A stretch of DNA of 64,000 nt from Gluconobacter vitians (GCF_015244565.1 NZ_JABCQG010000005.1:62001-126000); one strand, 5' to 3'; counted from the stretch's first letter, positions 41,577 through 50,021 are shown. Program-made: numbers and translations. Notes: generated by a model from the sequence alone, not told the origin.

Positions 41577-41989
41577 AGGAACCCTCCCTGCATGTCTTCC
41601 AGCAAGGAGCGCATCAGGGCCTCCCGCATATTTCGCGGCACCACCGTATCTCCCAGGACGAGACGCACGGCCCGGGCCTTGGCTTTGAGACCGTCCCTGC
41701 TGGCCGCTTTGGTTTCACAGACCGCCGACATCAGCATCTGACGCCGGGTCAGAAGGCCGCCCAGCTGAACAGCGGTCAAATTGCGCGCTGTTTCCATCTG
41801 GCGATGACGCTCCCGCTCCGTTGCCGCCAGATCCGCGCAAAGCTCGACCAGACGCGCATCAACAGGCGGCGCACAGACCGTCACAGGATCTGCCGTGATT
41901 GCATCCGTTCCCGTCATGGCTGCCAAACCGGCGAGACGGGCCAGACCGGCTACAGTCTCCGTTCTGGCTTTGGATTGATTGTGCGTCAT
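41573..41989 (-). CDS. unknown small protein
   Basis: A protein of 138 residues with an alanine-rich N-terminus and a basic helical C-terminus (KAASRDGLKAKARAVRLVLG). It is coupled by ATGA overlaps to both neighbours. No family recognised. Confidence 0.6.
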   Translation of the reverse strand: MTHNQSKARTETVAGLARLAGLAAMTGTDAITADPVTVCAPPVDARLVELCADLAATERERHRQMETARNLTAVQLGGLLTRRQMLMSAVCETKAASRDGLKAKARAVRLVLGDTVVPRNMREALMRSLLEDMQGGFL

Positions 41990-42213
41990 GGCCGTGCTCC
42001 CCCCGCTTTCGCAGAAGCCAGCAGAAGCGAGGGTCTGGCATGATGATGAACGGATTTCGCTGGACCGTGCAGATGCTCCGGCTGAGCCAGTGTCAGGGCA
42101 GAAAGCAGGAACAGACCTGCACCCAGAACAGCAGGGGCCGCCTCAGATACAAGATGCACAGACGCAATCACTGCCCGGCACAAGCCGGACGTGGTAAAGG
42201 CATGAATAGCCAT
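41986..42213 (-). CDS. small protein at the head of the leftward operon
   Basis: A protein of 75 residues with one hydrophobic segment (APAVLGAGLFLLSALTLAQ) that could span the membrane, then a histidine-rich tail. GGAG lies upstream of the ATG, and the stop overlaps the next start. It is the first gene of the chain that ends with the helicase. Function unknown; coding status is less certain than for its neighbours. Confidence 0.5.
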   Translation of the reverse strand: MAIHAFTTSGLCRAVIASVHLVSEAAPAVLGAGLFLLSALTLAQPEHLHGPAKSVHHHARPSLLLASAKAGGARP

Positions 42214-42306
42214 TGCCGAGTACTCCCTCGGATTGTGGTTAGGTCGGTTTGGGAGCTTGCACCTTCCCTACCGGCCGCAAATTTCTTGCCCATATATCCG
42301 AACACA

Positions 42307-42337
42307 GTTACGATCTCTCTGCAATAAAAATCGTATC
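42307..42337. promoter_or_regulatory. candidate operator between divergent repressor and operon
   Basis: GTTACGAT (42307-42314) and ATCGTATC (42330-42337) form an inverted repeat with one mismatch, centres about two DNA turns apart, between the start of the leftward operon and the HTH gene. Confidence 0.5.
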
Positions 42338-42370
42338 AGGGTTCTGATTTTGCTACCTGTTCAATGTAAG

Positions 42371-42574
42371 ATGGCGCGTGCCGCCATAGCTTGGGGCGTC
42401 CGTGATTTGGCTCGTGAAGCCAATGTATCGCCGGATACGATTGCCCGGCTCGAACGGGGCGAACCCCTTAAAGAGAATACGATCACCGCCATCCGCAAAG
42501 CCCTGGAAGCCGCAGGCGTAGAATTCATCCCCCAAAACGGAGGCGGCCCCGGCGTGCGCCTGCGCACCCCATAA
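42371..42574 (+). CDS. Xre-family repressor
   Basis: A 67-residue helix-turn-helix protein: WGVRDLAREANVSPDTIARL forms the DNA-binding unit, followed by ENTITAIRKALEAAGVEFIP, a layout common in small alphaproteobacterial regulators. It is transcribed away from the replication operon and probably represses it, like a phage or satellite immunity protein; that role is inferred from position. The start at 42371 matches the domain; longer frames upstream are non-coding. Confidence 0.8.
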   Translation: MARAAIAWGVRDLAREANVSPDTIARLERGEPLKENTITAIRKALEAAGVEFIPQNGGGPGVRLRTP

Positions 42575-42604
42575 TTTCACACTCAAAATTTTTTGGAGAT
42601 AGAT

Positions 42605-42910
42605 ATGTCTAGTTGTCCTGGAAAAATTCGTGCCACCAACGTCAACCATGTGACGATAGGACAGAAATATTGCATGTGGCTGAGCTTGGACGGCTCCCAA
42701 GGAATCGCAGTAGAAATAATTGGATGGAGACTTTCAAGCAATCCGACACAGCCGGTTGAAGCCCCCACACAATTAAAAGGTATGGACCCAAACTATATTC
42801 TTCTCGTGAAAGAAATCTCCACGGGAAATACACTCACCATAACTGACACTCATGATAACGGCGGAGCCATGTACTACAAAACAAAGCGCGCCACTTTTCA
42901 CGAGATTTGA
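42605..42910 (+). CDS. unknown small protein
   Basis: A protein of 101 residues from an ATG with GGAGA upstream (42593-42599). It has a beta-rich pattern (YCMWLSLDGSQGIAVEIIGW) and ends in RATFHEI. No family recognised. It follows the repressor gene by 30 bp on the same strand, so the two may be co-expressed in the integrated state. Confidence 0.6.
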   Translation: MSSCPGKIRATNVNHVTIGQKYCMWLSLDGSQGIAVEIIGWRLSSNPTQPVEAPTQLKGMDPNYILLVKEISTGNTLTITDTHDNGGAMYYKTKRATFHEI

Positions 42911-42999
42911 AAATGAGCAACATGGGCAGATTATAATCTGCCAACCAGCTCAGCACACCTAACCGTGCGAAATCGGACTCTACTACAGAGATTCGCTTG

Positions 43000-43049
43000 A
43001 CCGTGTTAATTTTCTGTCCCACATTTGAGGAGATAAAAATTAACACGGT
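43000..43049. promoter_or_regulatory. 14-bp perfect inverted repeat enclosing a ribosome site
   Basis: ACCGTGTTAATTTT (43000-43013) and AAAATTAACACGGT (43036-43049). The 22-nt loop contains GAGGAGA, and the next gene starts right after the stem. Confidence 0.75.
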
Positions 43050-43055
43050 GTGGTC

Positions 43056-43700
43056 ATGGGCTTTCCTGCAGAACGTATCGTCAGAACAGACGAAGAAGAC
43101 GTTATCACTCGTCTGGCAGAGCATTTCGGCGTCACCCGAGACGAGTTGATCCATGTGATCAAAATGGCCGTTGGAGCGCGGCGTAACACAACAGCCGACA
43201 ACCTTCGGACCGCTCCTGGCTGGTACTCTCATGATGCGGGCACTCAGGGATTACGCCTCATTTTCCGGGCCAAAGGTTGGGATGCTCTTTATGAAAACGG
43301 CGTTGAAGGCGTTTTCAATCCCAAAACTGGAATGAAGATTATCTTCCAGAATGTTTATCGTGCAGCAGACGTCAAAAACGATCCCCGCGCCATCTCCGAA
43401 AAGGGGACTGCCTCTATCGATTTAATCGCCGGGGCTCAACCTGATCTCTTCATTAAAAAGCCTGCCACCTCTCTCTCTACAGAGAACCGAGGAGAAGCAT
43501 GGTATCTATGCGTCAGCTGCGATGAGCACATTGGAGTTTGCGCTGAGCTCTCGCGGCCGCTGCGCCTGCTCAACAAACAGTTTGCTGATTTTCACGAACG
43601 CATCTTCATCGTGAAGAAAGGTGAGCTCGAAAACGTCTCGCTGGACAACGATCTCGATATGCCCCAGCAGGACTACGATATTCAGATTTCGAGAAAATAA
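43056..43700 (+). CDS. unknown protein paired with an Xre-ImmA regulator
   Basis: A protein of 214 residues; a GTG at 43050 is an alternative start. The N-terminal 45 residues look helix-turn-helix-like (ITRLAEHFGVTRDELIHVIK), then comes a region with GWYSHDAGTQGLRLIFRAKG, and a C-terminal half with EAWYLCVSCDEHIGVCAELS. It is nine bases upstream of an Xre-ImmA/IrrE gene, so the two form one operon. Such metallopeptidase-regulators often sit next to a toxin or a stress effector, but no toxin fold is visible here. Confidence 0.7.
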   Translation: MGFPAERIVRTDEEDVITRLAEHFGVTRDELIHVIKMAVGARRNTTADNLRTAPGWYSHDAGTQGLRLIFRAKGWDALYENGVEGVFNPKTGMKIIFQNVYRAADVKNDPRAISEKGTASIDLIAGAQPDLFIKKPATSLSTENRGEAWYLCVSCDEHIGVCAELSRPLRLLNKQFADFHERIFIVKKGELENVSLDNDLDMPQQDYDIQISRK

Positions 43701-43709
43701 GACGGTATC

Positions 43710-44804
43710 ATGTTCAACCCATCGCGTTTGACACTTGCCCGCCAAAGGCGCGGCTTATCCAGTCGAGCGCTTGCCGAGATGGCCGGCATTACGCCGGTCA
43801 CACTCTCTCGTATAGAGAACGGCAAAAACGCGCCCGAACCCGACACTGTGCGCAAGCTGACCCTGACCCTCGATTTCCCGGAAGAGTTCTTTTTTGGCGA
43901 GACCTGCGAAGCTCCATCACCTGAGGGTGTCAGCTTCCGCAGCATGAGCTCCATGACCGCCCGTGAGCGGGATTCTTCCAGAGCCGCCGCTCCCTTTGCC
44001 TATATGGTTCAGGACTGGGTGGATGCACGCTTTAATCTGCCCCAACCTGACCTGCTGGATCTCTCAACTGAACGAGACCCGGCGGCGGCGGCGCGCGCCC
44101 TGCGAGAGCATTGGACGTTAGGCGAGCAGCCCATCAGCCATATGATCAAACTGATGGAGTCAAAAGGCATCCGGGTTTTCTCTCTCGCAGAAGAGACACT
44201 GAGGGTGGATGGCTATTCGTGCTGGCGCGACAATACGCCCTACATTTTTCTCAACACCATGAAGTCAGCCGAGCGAAGCCGTTTCGACTGTGCCCATGAA
44301 CTGGCGCACCTGGTCCTTCATCGTCACGGCGGACCAGGACAAGGCAAGCAGGCAGAAGTGGAAGCCCAGCAGTTCGCCGCATCCTTTTTGATGCCCGAGG
44401 CTGATGTCCGCGCAAAGCTCCCCTTTGTCACCTCGCTGGACCAGATCGTTCAGGCCAAAAAGCGTTGGGGGGTATCAGTTTCTGCCTTGGCGTACAGACT
44501 CCATAAGCTCAAAACCCTCTCTGACTGGCAGTATCGCGGGACGGTGATTGAACTTGGAAAACGGGGTTACCGTACGACAGAGCCACACCCTCTGGAGCGT
44601 GAAGAATCAGCGGTCTGGAAAATGGTTCTCGAAGATTTGTGGCGCGACCGTCTGACCAAACTTGAGATAGCAAAAGCTTTGGGGTTGCCGCCTATGGAGG
44701 TTGAGAAACTCCTTTTCGGCCTTCTGCAGTCACCTAGCAGCGGATCGACCCTGCGCCCAGAAAAAAGCCCGAAGCTTCGGGTCGTCAGTAGCACTGGGCG
44801 ATGA
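43710..44804 (+). CDS. Xre-type HTH fused to ImmA/IrrE metallopeptidase
   Basis: A protein of 364 residues. An N-terminal Xre helix-turn-helix (residues 6-60, LAEMAGITPVTLSRIENGKN) is followed by a COG2856-type zinc peptidase domain with HELAH at 196-200 and AQQFAASFLMPEADV supplying the third ligand region. Relatives cleave repressors after DNA damage or act as regulators in toxin-antitoxin-like and phage-immunity modules. Here it is co-transcribed with the preceding unknown gene. A 12-bp inverted repeat follows the stop. Confidence 0.88.
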   Translation: MFNPSRLTLARQRRGLSSRALAEMAGITPVTLSRIENGKNAPEPDTVRKLTLTLDFPEEFFFGETCEAPSPEGVSFRSMSSMTARERDSSRAAAPFAYMVQDWVDARFNLPQPDLLDLSTERDPAAAARALREHWTLGEQPISHMIKLMESKGIRVFSLAEETLRVDGYSCWRDNTPYIFLNTMKSAERSRFDCAHELAHLVLHRHGGPGQGKQAEVEAQQFAASFLMPEADVRAKLPFVTSLDQIVQAKKRWGVSVSALAYRLHKLKTLSDWQYRGTVIELGKRGYRTTEPHPLEREESAVWKMVLEDLWRDRLTKLEIAKALGLPPMEVEKLLFGLLQSPSSGSTLRPEKSPKLRVVSSTGR

Positions 44805-44811
44805 GAAACCT

Positions 44812-44842
44812 GCCAACCTGTAAGTATTTTTTACAGGTTGGC
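44812..44842. terminator. 12-bp inverted repeat between convergent operons
   Basis: GCCAACCTGTAA (44812-44823) pairs perfectly with TTACAGGTTGGC (44831-44842), loop GTATTTT. It lacks a following T-tract but separates two convergent operons. Confidence 0.65.
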
Positions 44843-44851
44843 GCTTCCTAT

Positions 44852-46750
44852 TTAATTTCCGACTGCACTTAATGCTGGGTCCATTGCGCGCTGCTGGCTG
44901 ATCCCATGGATTTTCAGCCCAAGCGAAGCGCTCTTCACCTTCACCGAAGAACCAGGTGGAGCATTACGGTGATCGATCTCCACACGAAGGGCTGCAATCT
45001 TTCCTTCAAGTGCGCTGTTCGACGATGGTGGAGGTGGAAGCACAGCAGGCCGAAGCCCATGATCGATAGCAGCAGAGGAGAGATTTCCAGGGCCAACTTC
45101 CATGGAAGTAATCCCTTCGACCATCGCACGCATCACGTTCGGATCCTGAAGCGCCAGGTGGTCATGCGGTCCAATGTGGAGCCGTGACGCCAGAAAGCTT
45201 TCGTATCGCGCCGTATCGTTCTCATTGGGCGGCGCATAATGCGCAAGGATGGACGAAATCGTATCATCGCCGCGCGTTCCGTACCGCAGCAGTTGCCCTC
45301 GTAGGGCCTGTATCCCTGCATCCATTGTCGGGAACGAGGCAAATTTTGGTAACAGAACGCCTTTTTCGAGCGTTGCGCCAGTTTGACCTGCAAAGAGCAG
45401 ATTTCCAGGGTTATTATTCCGGATCCCTCTCGGCTGCTTCAGCCATTGCGAATATGCGGCTTGTTCCGCGTAGCTACGTCCAATCCCTAGCCGTGATAGC
45501 TTGTCATCCCAGAAAGAAGCATTGTGGAGATATTTGTCTGCGTAATGCTCAAGCAGCGCGCCCCGTCCAGAATTATGAAGAGATTGCCAGGTTTTATAGA
45601 CAGCGACGGCCGATCCCGCTGCGACGCCGATTGCAGTAAACCCCGCGGCAATACCGCCCAACGATGTCACCAGGACCCCAAGACCAGCAAGAATGGGCGC
45701 TGCGTACAGAGCTGACAAACCAGCAACGGCTCCGAGGCCTGCTGTCTTCCATCCTCCTAGAGCATCTACGACATGCAGGACCTCTTCATAGACGCCGCGA
45801 ATATCGCCCTTAATTCGATCCCACCCACCGGTCCGTAACCAGGTTATAAAACGGCCCACATATCCAGAAATATCCTGAGCAATCCATTGCCGATTTGCTG
45901 CAATCCAATCACGCATTTGCTCAACAACGGGCCGGATAACCGGTTCAACCGACTGGGCAAGTGAAAAGCCAAACCCCTTAACCGCCAATTCCAGCCCAGT
46001 CTGCGCCTGACGAAGCCGGTCAGCTGCATCAGCCCCGGCCCGGTTCATGGCGCCGAGCCGTTCAGCTTCTTTGACGTTCGCCTGATACTGCGCCTCGGTC
46101 TGCTGAAGGATCGGCATCAAACCCTGCGCCGCTCCACCGAAGATCTGCGTTGCCGCGATTAACTTGGCGGCCGGGTCACGGATCGACCGGATACGCTTGG
46201 CAACCCGCTCAAACATTTCGTCGGGCTTCATGTGCTGCAATTCCTGCAGGCTGATACCTAATGCCTTGAACTGTACGATCGCCTCCGGCGCAAAACCGTG
46301 GGTTGCTTCCCATCGGGTCTGAGACAGCCCTTGCAACGCACCGGACATGGCGTCAGCAGAGCCACCGGAAAGACGCGCCGCATTCTGCATCGCCATCAGG
46401 CGGTTGGGGGCCATTCCCATGGAGTTTGCTGCGGTTCGAAGGTTCGTCCCGAACTGCCCCCAAGCACTGGCGAGCCTGTAGATGCCGGCAAGGGATGCTG
46501 CGCCCGTTATGCTGCCAAGAACGGGGACGATCTGCGAGAGAGACTGGAATGCTCCTACGCCAGCGCGCTCTAGGCTGGTAACTCCTCCCTGAACGCGCCT
46601 CAGACCCGTTACGTTTGAGAAGCGGTCCATGGCCGCCTGCGCACGCCGAACCGGAGCCTGCATCGCGGCAATTCGTGCATTTATACGTTCCACCGTCTGA
46701 GACGCGCGATCGACCGCTGAGATCGTAACTTTTACGCCGGAATTTGCCAT
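44852..46750 (-). CDS. phage tail tape-measure-like protein with peptidoglycan-hydrolase-like domain
   Basis: A protein of 632 residues. The N-terminus (VKVTISAVDRASQTVERINA) is typical of tape-measure proteins; helical regions follow, with a strongly hydrophobic stretch at about 336-386. A C-terminal domain has the motif RGIRNNNPGN at 441-450, as in P5-like or lytic-transglycosylase-like cell-wall enzymes of phage tails. No other tail, capsid or packaging gene is in the element, so it is unlikely to build a tail on its own. GAGGAA precedes the ATG; the upstream coiled-coil gene ends three bases before it. Confidence 0.82.
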   Translation of the reverse strand: MANSGVKVTISAVDRASQTVERINARIAAMQAPVRRAQAAMDRFSNVTGLRRVQGGVTSLERAGVGAFQSLSQIVPVLGSITGAASLAGIYRLASAWGQFGTNLRTAANSMGMAPNRLMAMQNAARLSGGSADAMSGALQGLSQTRWEATHGFAPEAIVQFKALGISLQELQHMKPDEMFERVAKRIRSIRDPAAKLIAATQIFGGAAQGLMPILQQTEAQYQANVKEAERLGAMNRAGADAADRLRQAQTGLELAVKGFGFSLAQSVEPVIRPVVEQMRDWIAANRQWIAQDISGYVGRFITWLRTGGWDRIKGDIRGVYEEVLHVVDALGGWKTAGLGAVAGLSALYAAPILAGLGVLVTSLGGIAAGFTAIGVAAGSAVAVYKTWQSLHNSGRGALLEHYADKYLHNASFWDDKLSRLGIGRSYAEQAAYSQWLKQPRGIRNNNPGNLLFAGQTGATLEKGVLLPKFASFPTMDAGIQALRGQLLRYGTRGDDTISSILAHYAPPNENDTARYESFLASRLHIGPHDHLALQDPNVMRAMVEGITSMEVGPGNLSSAAIDHGLRPAVLPPPPSSNSALEGKIAALRVEIDHRNAPPGSSVKVKSASLGLKIHGISQQRAMDPALSAVGN

Positions 46751-46753
46751 AGC

Positions 46754-47539
46754 TCAGTTCCTCTCATGAGGATGGCCAAGGACAGGCAGCTCGCAGCAAA
46801 AAGCACTGACATCGGCATACGCATCCTTTTTCAGGATTTCTTTCACTTTTCCCCATTGCGATTGAGCCGCCACCAATCGGCCAGCATAACCTGCATGCAG
46901 CCTCTGCTCGTTAATTCCTGATCCCATACAGGCAGAAAGGGCCCGTTGATCGGCTCGCATCGGAGCATTTTGGGGATAAATCTGTGCTCCCAAGGGAATA
47001 TAAACAGGACGCTGTAGAAAGTTCACATGTGTGAGCCCCCACAGGTCGATGAGCTCCTTCAGATAGTTATCCCATGCTGCGGTAACGCGTTCTGACCGCT
47101 GACTCGCCAGAGCAGCCATGAGCATGTGCACCGTATTTTCAAGCTCGTCTTTCAATTCGCTCAAACGTTCGGCTGTCGGCTTGCCTTCGCCTTCCTGCTT
47201 CTGCAGGTAATTTTCTGCCGCAGACAACTGTTCTTTCAGGTTGTCTCGCTTGGCCTTTTTATGTGCCAGACGATCCGGAAGGGTAAGCGAGGAAACTGCA
47301 TCTCCCCCCATAATTCCCTGAGAGATTTTTTCTCTATAAAACTCCTCAATCTCCTGATCGACAGAGACAACCAGCTCAAATTCCTTACGCAGAGCCGAGA
47401 TCAAATCCTGCGTTTTTTGGCGCAATTCGTATTCCTGCTCCTGCCGAGCGTCGAGAACATGAATTTCTTTTTGAACAGAAGCCAAATCATCCCGAAGGGA
47501 CATCAAAGCGCTCCGACCAGCAGACGTTAAAGCTGTCAT
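46754..47539 (-). CDS. coiled-coil protein preceding the tape-measure gene
   Basis: A protein of 261 residues from an ATG at 47539 with GAGGA five bases upstream. Residues 10-140 are rich in heptad-like E, K, L and Q (LRDDLASVQKEIHVLDARQ), so a long coiled coil is likely. The C-terminal 110 residues are globular with VYIPLGAQIYPQNAP. No family recognised. Position suggests a partner or chaperone of the tape-measure protein, which is inference. Confidence 0.65.
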   Translation of the reverse strand: MTALTSAGRSALMSLRDDLASVQKEIHVLDARQEQEYELRQKTQDLISALRKEFELVVSVDQEIEEFYREKISQGIMGGDAVSSLTLPDRLAHKKAKRDNLKEQLSAAENYLQKQEGEGKPTAERLSELKDELENTVHMLMAALASQRSERVTAAWDNYLKELIDLWGLTHVNFLQRPVYIPLGAQIYPQNAPMRADQRALSACMGSGINEQRLHAGYAGRLVAAQSQWGKVKEILKKDAYADVSAFCCELPVLGHPHERN

Positions 47540-47574
47540 ACATTCCTCATTTTCTAAAAAAGACACTTGATGAA

Positions 47575-47994
47575 TCAGGCCTGCCCTTGATGTCTGCGAG
47601 ACCAACGAATGAGCCTATCTCCCGGCCGAACGCCTGCCTCGCTTTGGACTGCAGTTGATGGGCGATCGGATGCAGTTTCTGTCGGCTTCTGCGTGCCGCT
47701 TCCCTGGTAGCTTCGCGACCAACGAATAAGTCTGCCTCCAGGGCGTAGCTCTGCTTCGCTCTGAGCTGCAGCCGACACGTTTCCAGATGCAGTTTCTGAC
47801 GGATTTTGCGTAGTGCGCTTTGATTGACTGAGAAGGCGATCACCTGGATGCATCTCAGTCTGCTTTTCACTTCCTGTAGCGCCGGTTTCCATACCAGCGT
47901 TCAGATGTGAAAACCTTGAAGCGGTTTTCCTTGAAGAGAAAGATGAAGGTTTGAGCTTCTTTTTCCGGAGATAAGCAAACGGAGAGCAACTCAT
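47575..47994 (-). CDS. repeat protein with PGDRLIRWSR units
   Basis: A protein of 139 residues. After a basic N-terminus (LRKKKLKPSSFSSRKTASRF) come three imperfect units of about 39 residues. Each has a core of the form PG(D/G)RL(I/L)xxSR followed by QKPTETAS- and QSEAxxRPG-like segments; the first unit is the most degenerate. The ATG at 47994 overlaps the stop of the HTH gene. No family recognised; the C-terminal repeat ends nine residues before the frame closes. Confidence 0.65.
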   Translation of the reverse strand: MSCSPFAYLRKKKLKPSSFSSRKTASRFSHLNAGMETGATGSEKQTEMHPGDRLLSQSKRTTQNPSETASGNVSAAAQSEAELRPGGRLIRWSRSYQGSGTQKPTETASDRPSTAVQSEAGVRPGDRLIRWSRRHQGQA

Positions 47995-48185
47995 AGTTTT
48001 GCCTTTCGCGATGAAATATTTTTCGAAATCCATTCATCAAAATGAGATCTCTGAACGAATACCCGCCCCCCCACACGAGTTACGACTGGGCCTTTATTTA
48101 AAGAAAGGTATCTTCTGATCGTCCTCGGCGTTACCCGAGACAGTCGAGCCACTTCTTCCACGGAGAGAAAATTTGTTAATGTCAT
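47991..48185 (-). CDS. AlpA/Xis-like helix-turn-helix protein
   Basis: A protein of 64 residues with VEEVARLSRVTPRTIRRYLS as DNA-binding unit and the wing GGRVFVQRSHFDEWISKN. AGGTGG precedes the ATG at 48185; an in-frame GTG at 48194 is less well placed. It heads the operon with the repeat, coiled-coil and tape-measure genes. Three phased ACGCAA motifs lie about 100 bp upstream, and the same motif array lies beside attR, so it is my best candidate for the excisionase. Confidence 0.82.
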   Translation of the reverse strand: MTLTNFLSVEEVARLSRVTPRTIRRYLSLNKGPVVTRVGGRVFVQRSHFDEWISKNISSRKAKL

Positions 48186-48281
48186 ATTTTCCACCTGTTT
48201 TTCTCTTATTTAAGAAATGACAGAATGAAGTTTCATGGCAATAGGAGAAATTTTAGGAATTTTCTATTTGTTTTATTTTCT

Positions 48282-48308
48282 ACGCAACGAGACGCAAAGA
48301 GACGCAAC
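48282..48308. repeat. three ACGCAA direct repeats at 10-bp spacing
   Basis: Copies start at 48282, 48292 and 48302, exactly one helical turn apart, between the HTH gene and the divergent nuclease gene. The complementary array lies at 52504-52529. The rest of 48195-48454 is AT-rich promoter DNA. Confidence 0.75.
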
Positions 48309-48454
48309 TAGGATATTATCTTGTTATCACGTTTATGTTACCTAATAACTGCAACACTAAATGCCGACTGAATGTTTTCCTCAGCGACCATTGATCCTCA
48401 GGAAAAAGGACTGCAGTTTCATTTCCCTCAGCGGCCAAATTCCAGGAGTAGTCA

Positions 48455-49777
48455 GTGCGCGGCCTCAATCTCAGCTTCCCTCTCCTGATTCTTGCGCTGC
48501 TCTCTCCTGCCACCGCCCTGGCAGACGGCGTTTTTCATCCCACCGGGCAGTCCTTTGCCTGTGTGAATCCACGAGCCACGCGCGCACTCGCCAATCACGC
48601 GGATCCGCGCCAGAACGATCCCGGTTGGGTCCATTTCGTCATCACGGATGGCCGCTGCTTTCAGGTAGATCCCAGCGAGAAATGGGAACAGATCAGTCAG
48701 GAGAACGGACTGCTCCTCTTGCGCCGCGACCCGCCACGCACTGGCATGCCGCCACTGTTCTTCCTTCCCCAGCAGGTATCTTCCGGCGTCCCCATACCTC
48801 CTCAGCCTTCTGCCGAGGCCCCAACAGACGGTCCGGTGCAGCTTGCCCCTGTAAGCCCAGATTCAGAGCCCCCACAGTCTTCGGACAAGGCCACCGATGT
48901 TCTGCCGAAGGGGTGGGAGAAACCACGACATGACGCGGAACCGGCAGCTACCGAAGTATCAGAAGATAATTCTTCACCACGAAAGGCAGCGCCTTCCCTC
49001 TCATCTTCCAACGTTTCGGACTCGTCGCCAGATACAGAGACAGGATTTGGCGGCTTATTAATTTTCACTCCGCTTTTAATAGGCGCCATTGGATATTTCG
49101 CTTTTCGCGAACGTCGCCGGGCCACCCGTGAACGTCGGGCGTGGGGGATTATCGACAAAGAGATCCGAGACCAGGCTACGGCCTTGCAGATCCGCCGCCT
49201 GCAACTGGTGACGACCGACGCTTATGGCACGATCCATCTGACCAAATGGGCCAAGGAAATCGGCTATTTCTGCAATACCCGTATCCTGCCACTCCTCCAG
49301 GTTGAAGGACTGACGGACCAATGGCCGCTTCTCAAAGCCCGTGCAGAAACCCGGATTGAGGAGATCGCCCAGCGTACACCGCCCGGCGCTGTCCTCAATC
49401 AGAAGCCCCTGAGTGATCCGCGTGTGTTTGATCCTCAGATGGACCCCTTCGACTACGAACGGCACTGCGCTCTGCTCCTGGAGCAAGCGGGATGGGACGC
49501 CCGCGTAACACAGGCCAGCGGCGACCAGGGCGCGGACATCATCGCCACCAAAGGCGGCCGGAAGATCGTGGTGCAGTGCAAGCTCTATAGCCAGCCTGTC
49601 GGCAACAAAGCCGTGCAGGAGATCTACACTGCCAAGCAGCACCAGCAGGCTGATGAGGCTATCGTGGTATCAAACGCCGGCTACACTATCCCAGCCCGTC
49701 AGCTCGCAGCCACAACGGGCGTGCATCTGCTGCACCATCAGGAGCTGGCTTCGTTTTGTGAGCGTCTGGCGGCTTAG
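48455..49777 (+). CDS. membrane-anchored Mrr-type restriction nuclease
   Basis: A protein of 440 residues from a GTG with AGGAG upstream. A signal peptide ends near residue 23 (TALADG). A periplasmic-side domain follows with cysteines 36 and 68, then a proline- and serine-rich spacer, and one membrane helix at about 199-217 followed by arginines (RERRRATRERR). A cytosolic linker leads to a C-terminal Mrr-catalytic domain from about 328: D361 in QGADII and Q374-C-K376 form the D...QxK nuclease motif. The layout implies a nuclease facing DNA in the cytoplasm with a sensor outside. It stands alone and may be anti-phage; that is inference. Confidence 0.85.
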   Translation: MRGLNLSFPLLILALLSPATALADGVFHPTGQSFACVNPRATRALANHADPRQNDPGWVHFVITDGRCFQVDPSEKWEQISQENGLLLLRRDPPRTGMPPLFFLPQQVSSGVPIPPQPSAEAPTDGPVQLAPVSPDSEPPQSSDKATDVLPKGWEKPRHDAEPAATEVSEDNSSPRKAAPSLSSSNVSDSSPDTETGFGGLLIFTPLLIGAIGYFAFRERRRATRERRAWGIIDKEIRDQATALQIRRLQLVTTDAYGTIHLTKWAKEIGYFCNTRILPLLQVEGLTDQWPLLKARAETRIEEIAQRTPPGAVLNQKPLSDPRVFDPQMDPFDYERHCALLLEQAGWDARVTQASGDQGADIIATKGGRKIVVQCKLYSQPVGNKAVQEIYTAKQHQQADEAIVVSNAGYTIPARQLAATTGVHLLHHQELASFCERLAA

Positions 49778-50021
49778 AAGACCTGATTGTTATGCCCTAC
49801 GCCCAACTTGTAAGAGTTGTTTACGAGTTGCCACCTTCATGGTTTTCGGAGTGCACATCCTCTACCCACGAATCTTATGAATTTGCAATTGTCTAGCTAT
49901 TTTTTGGCTTGACGAACACTGATTCTTGTCGGCCGCGATTTTTTCTCCCATATAAGAAATGTGAGATAAAAACGTCGATTCGCAGACTGCACAGGTACCT
50001 ATTGTAAGTGAGGAGGGAGTG

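Noticed and set aside
48282-48308. CRISPR-like short repeats
   Set aside because: Six-base motifs at 10-bp spacing with no spacers or cas genes; they fit protein-binding sites.
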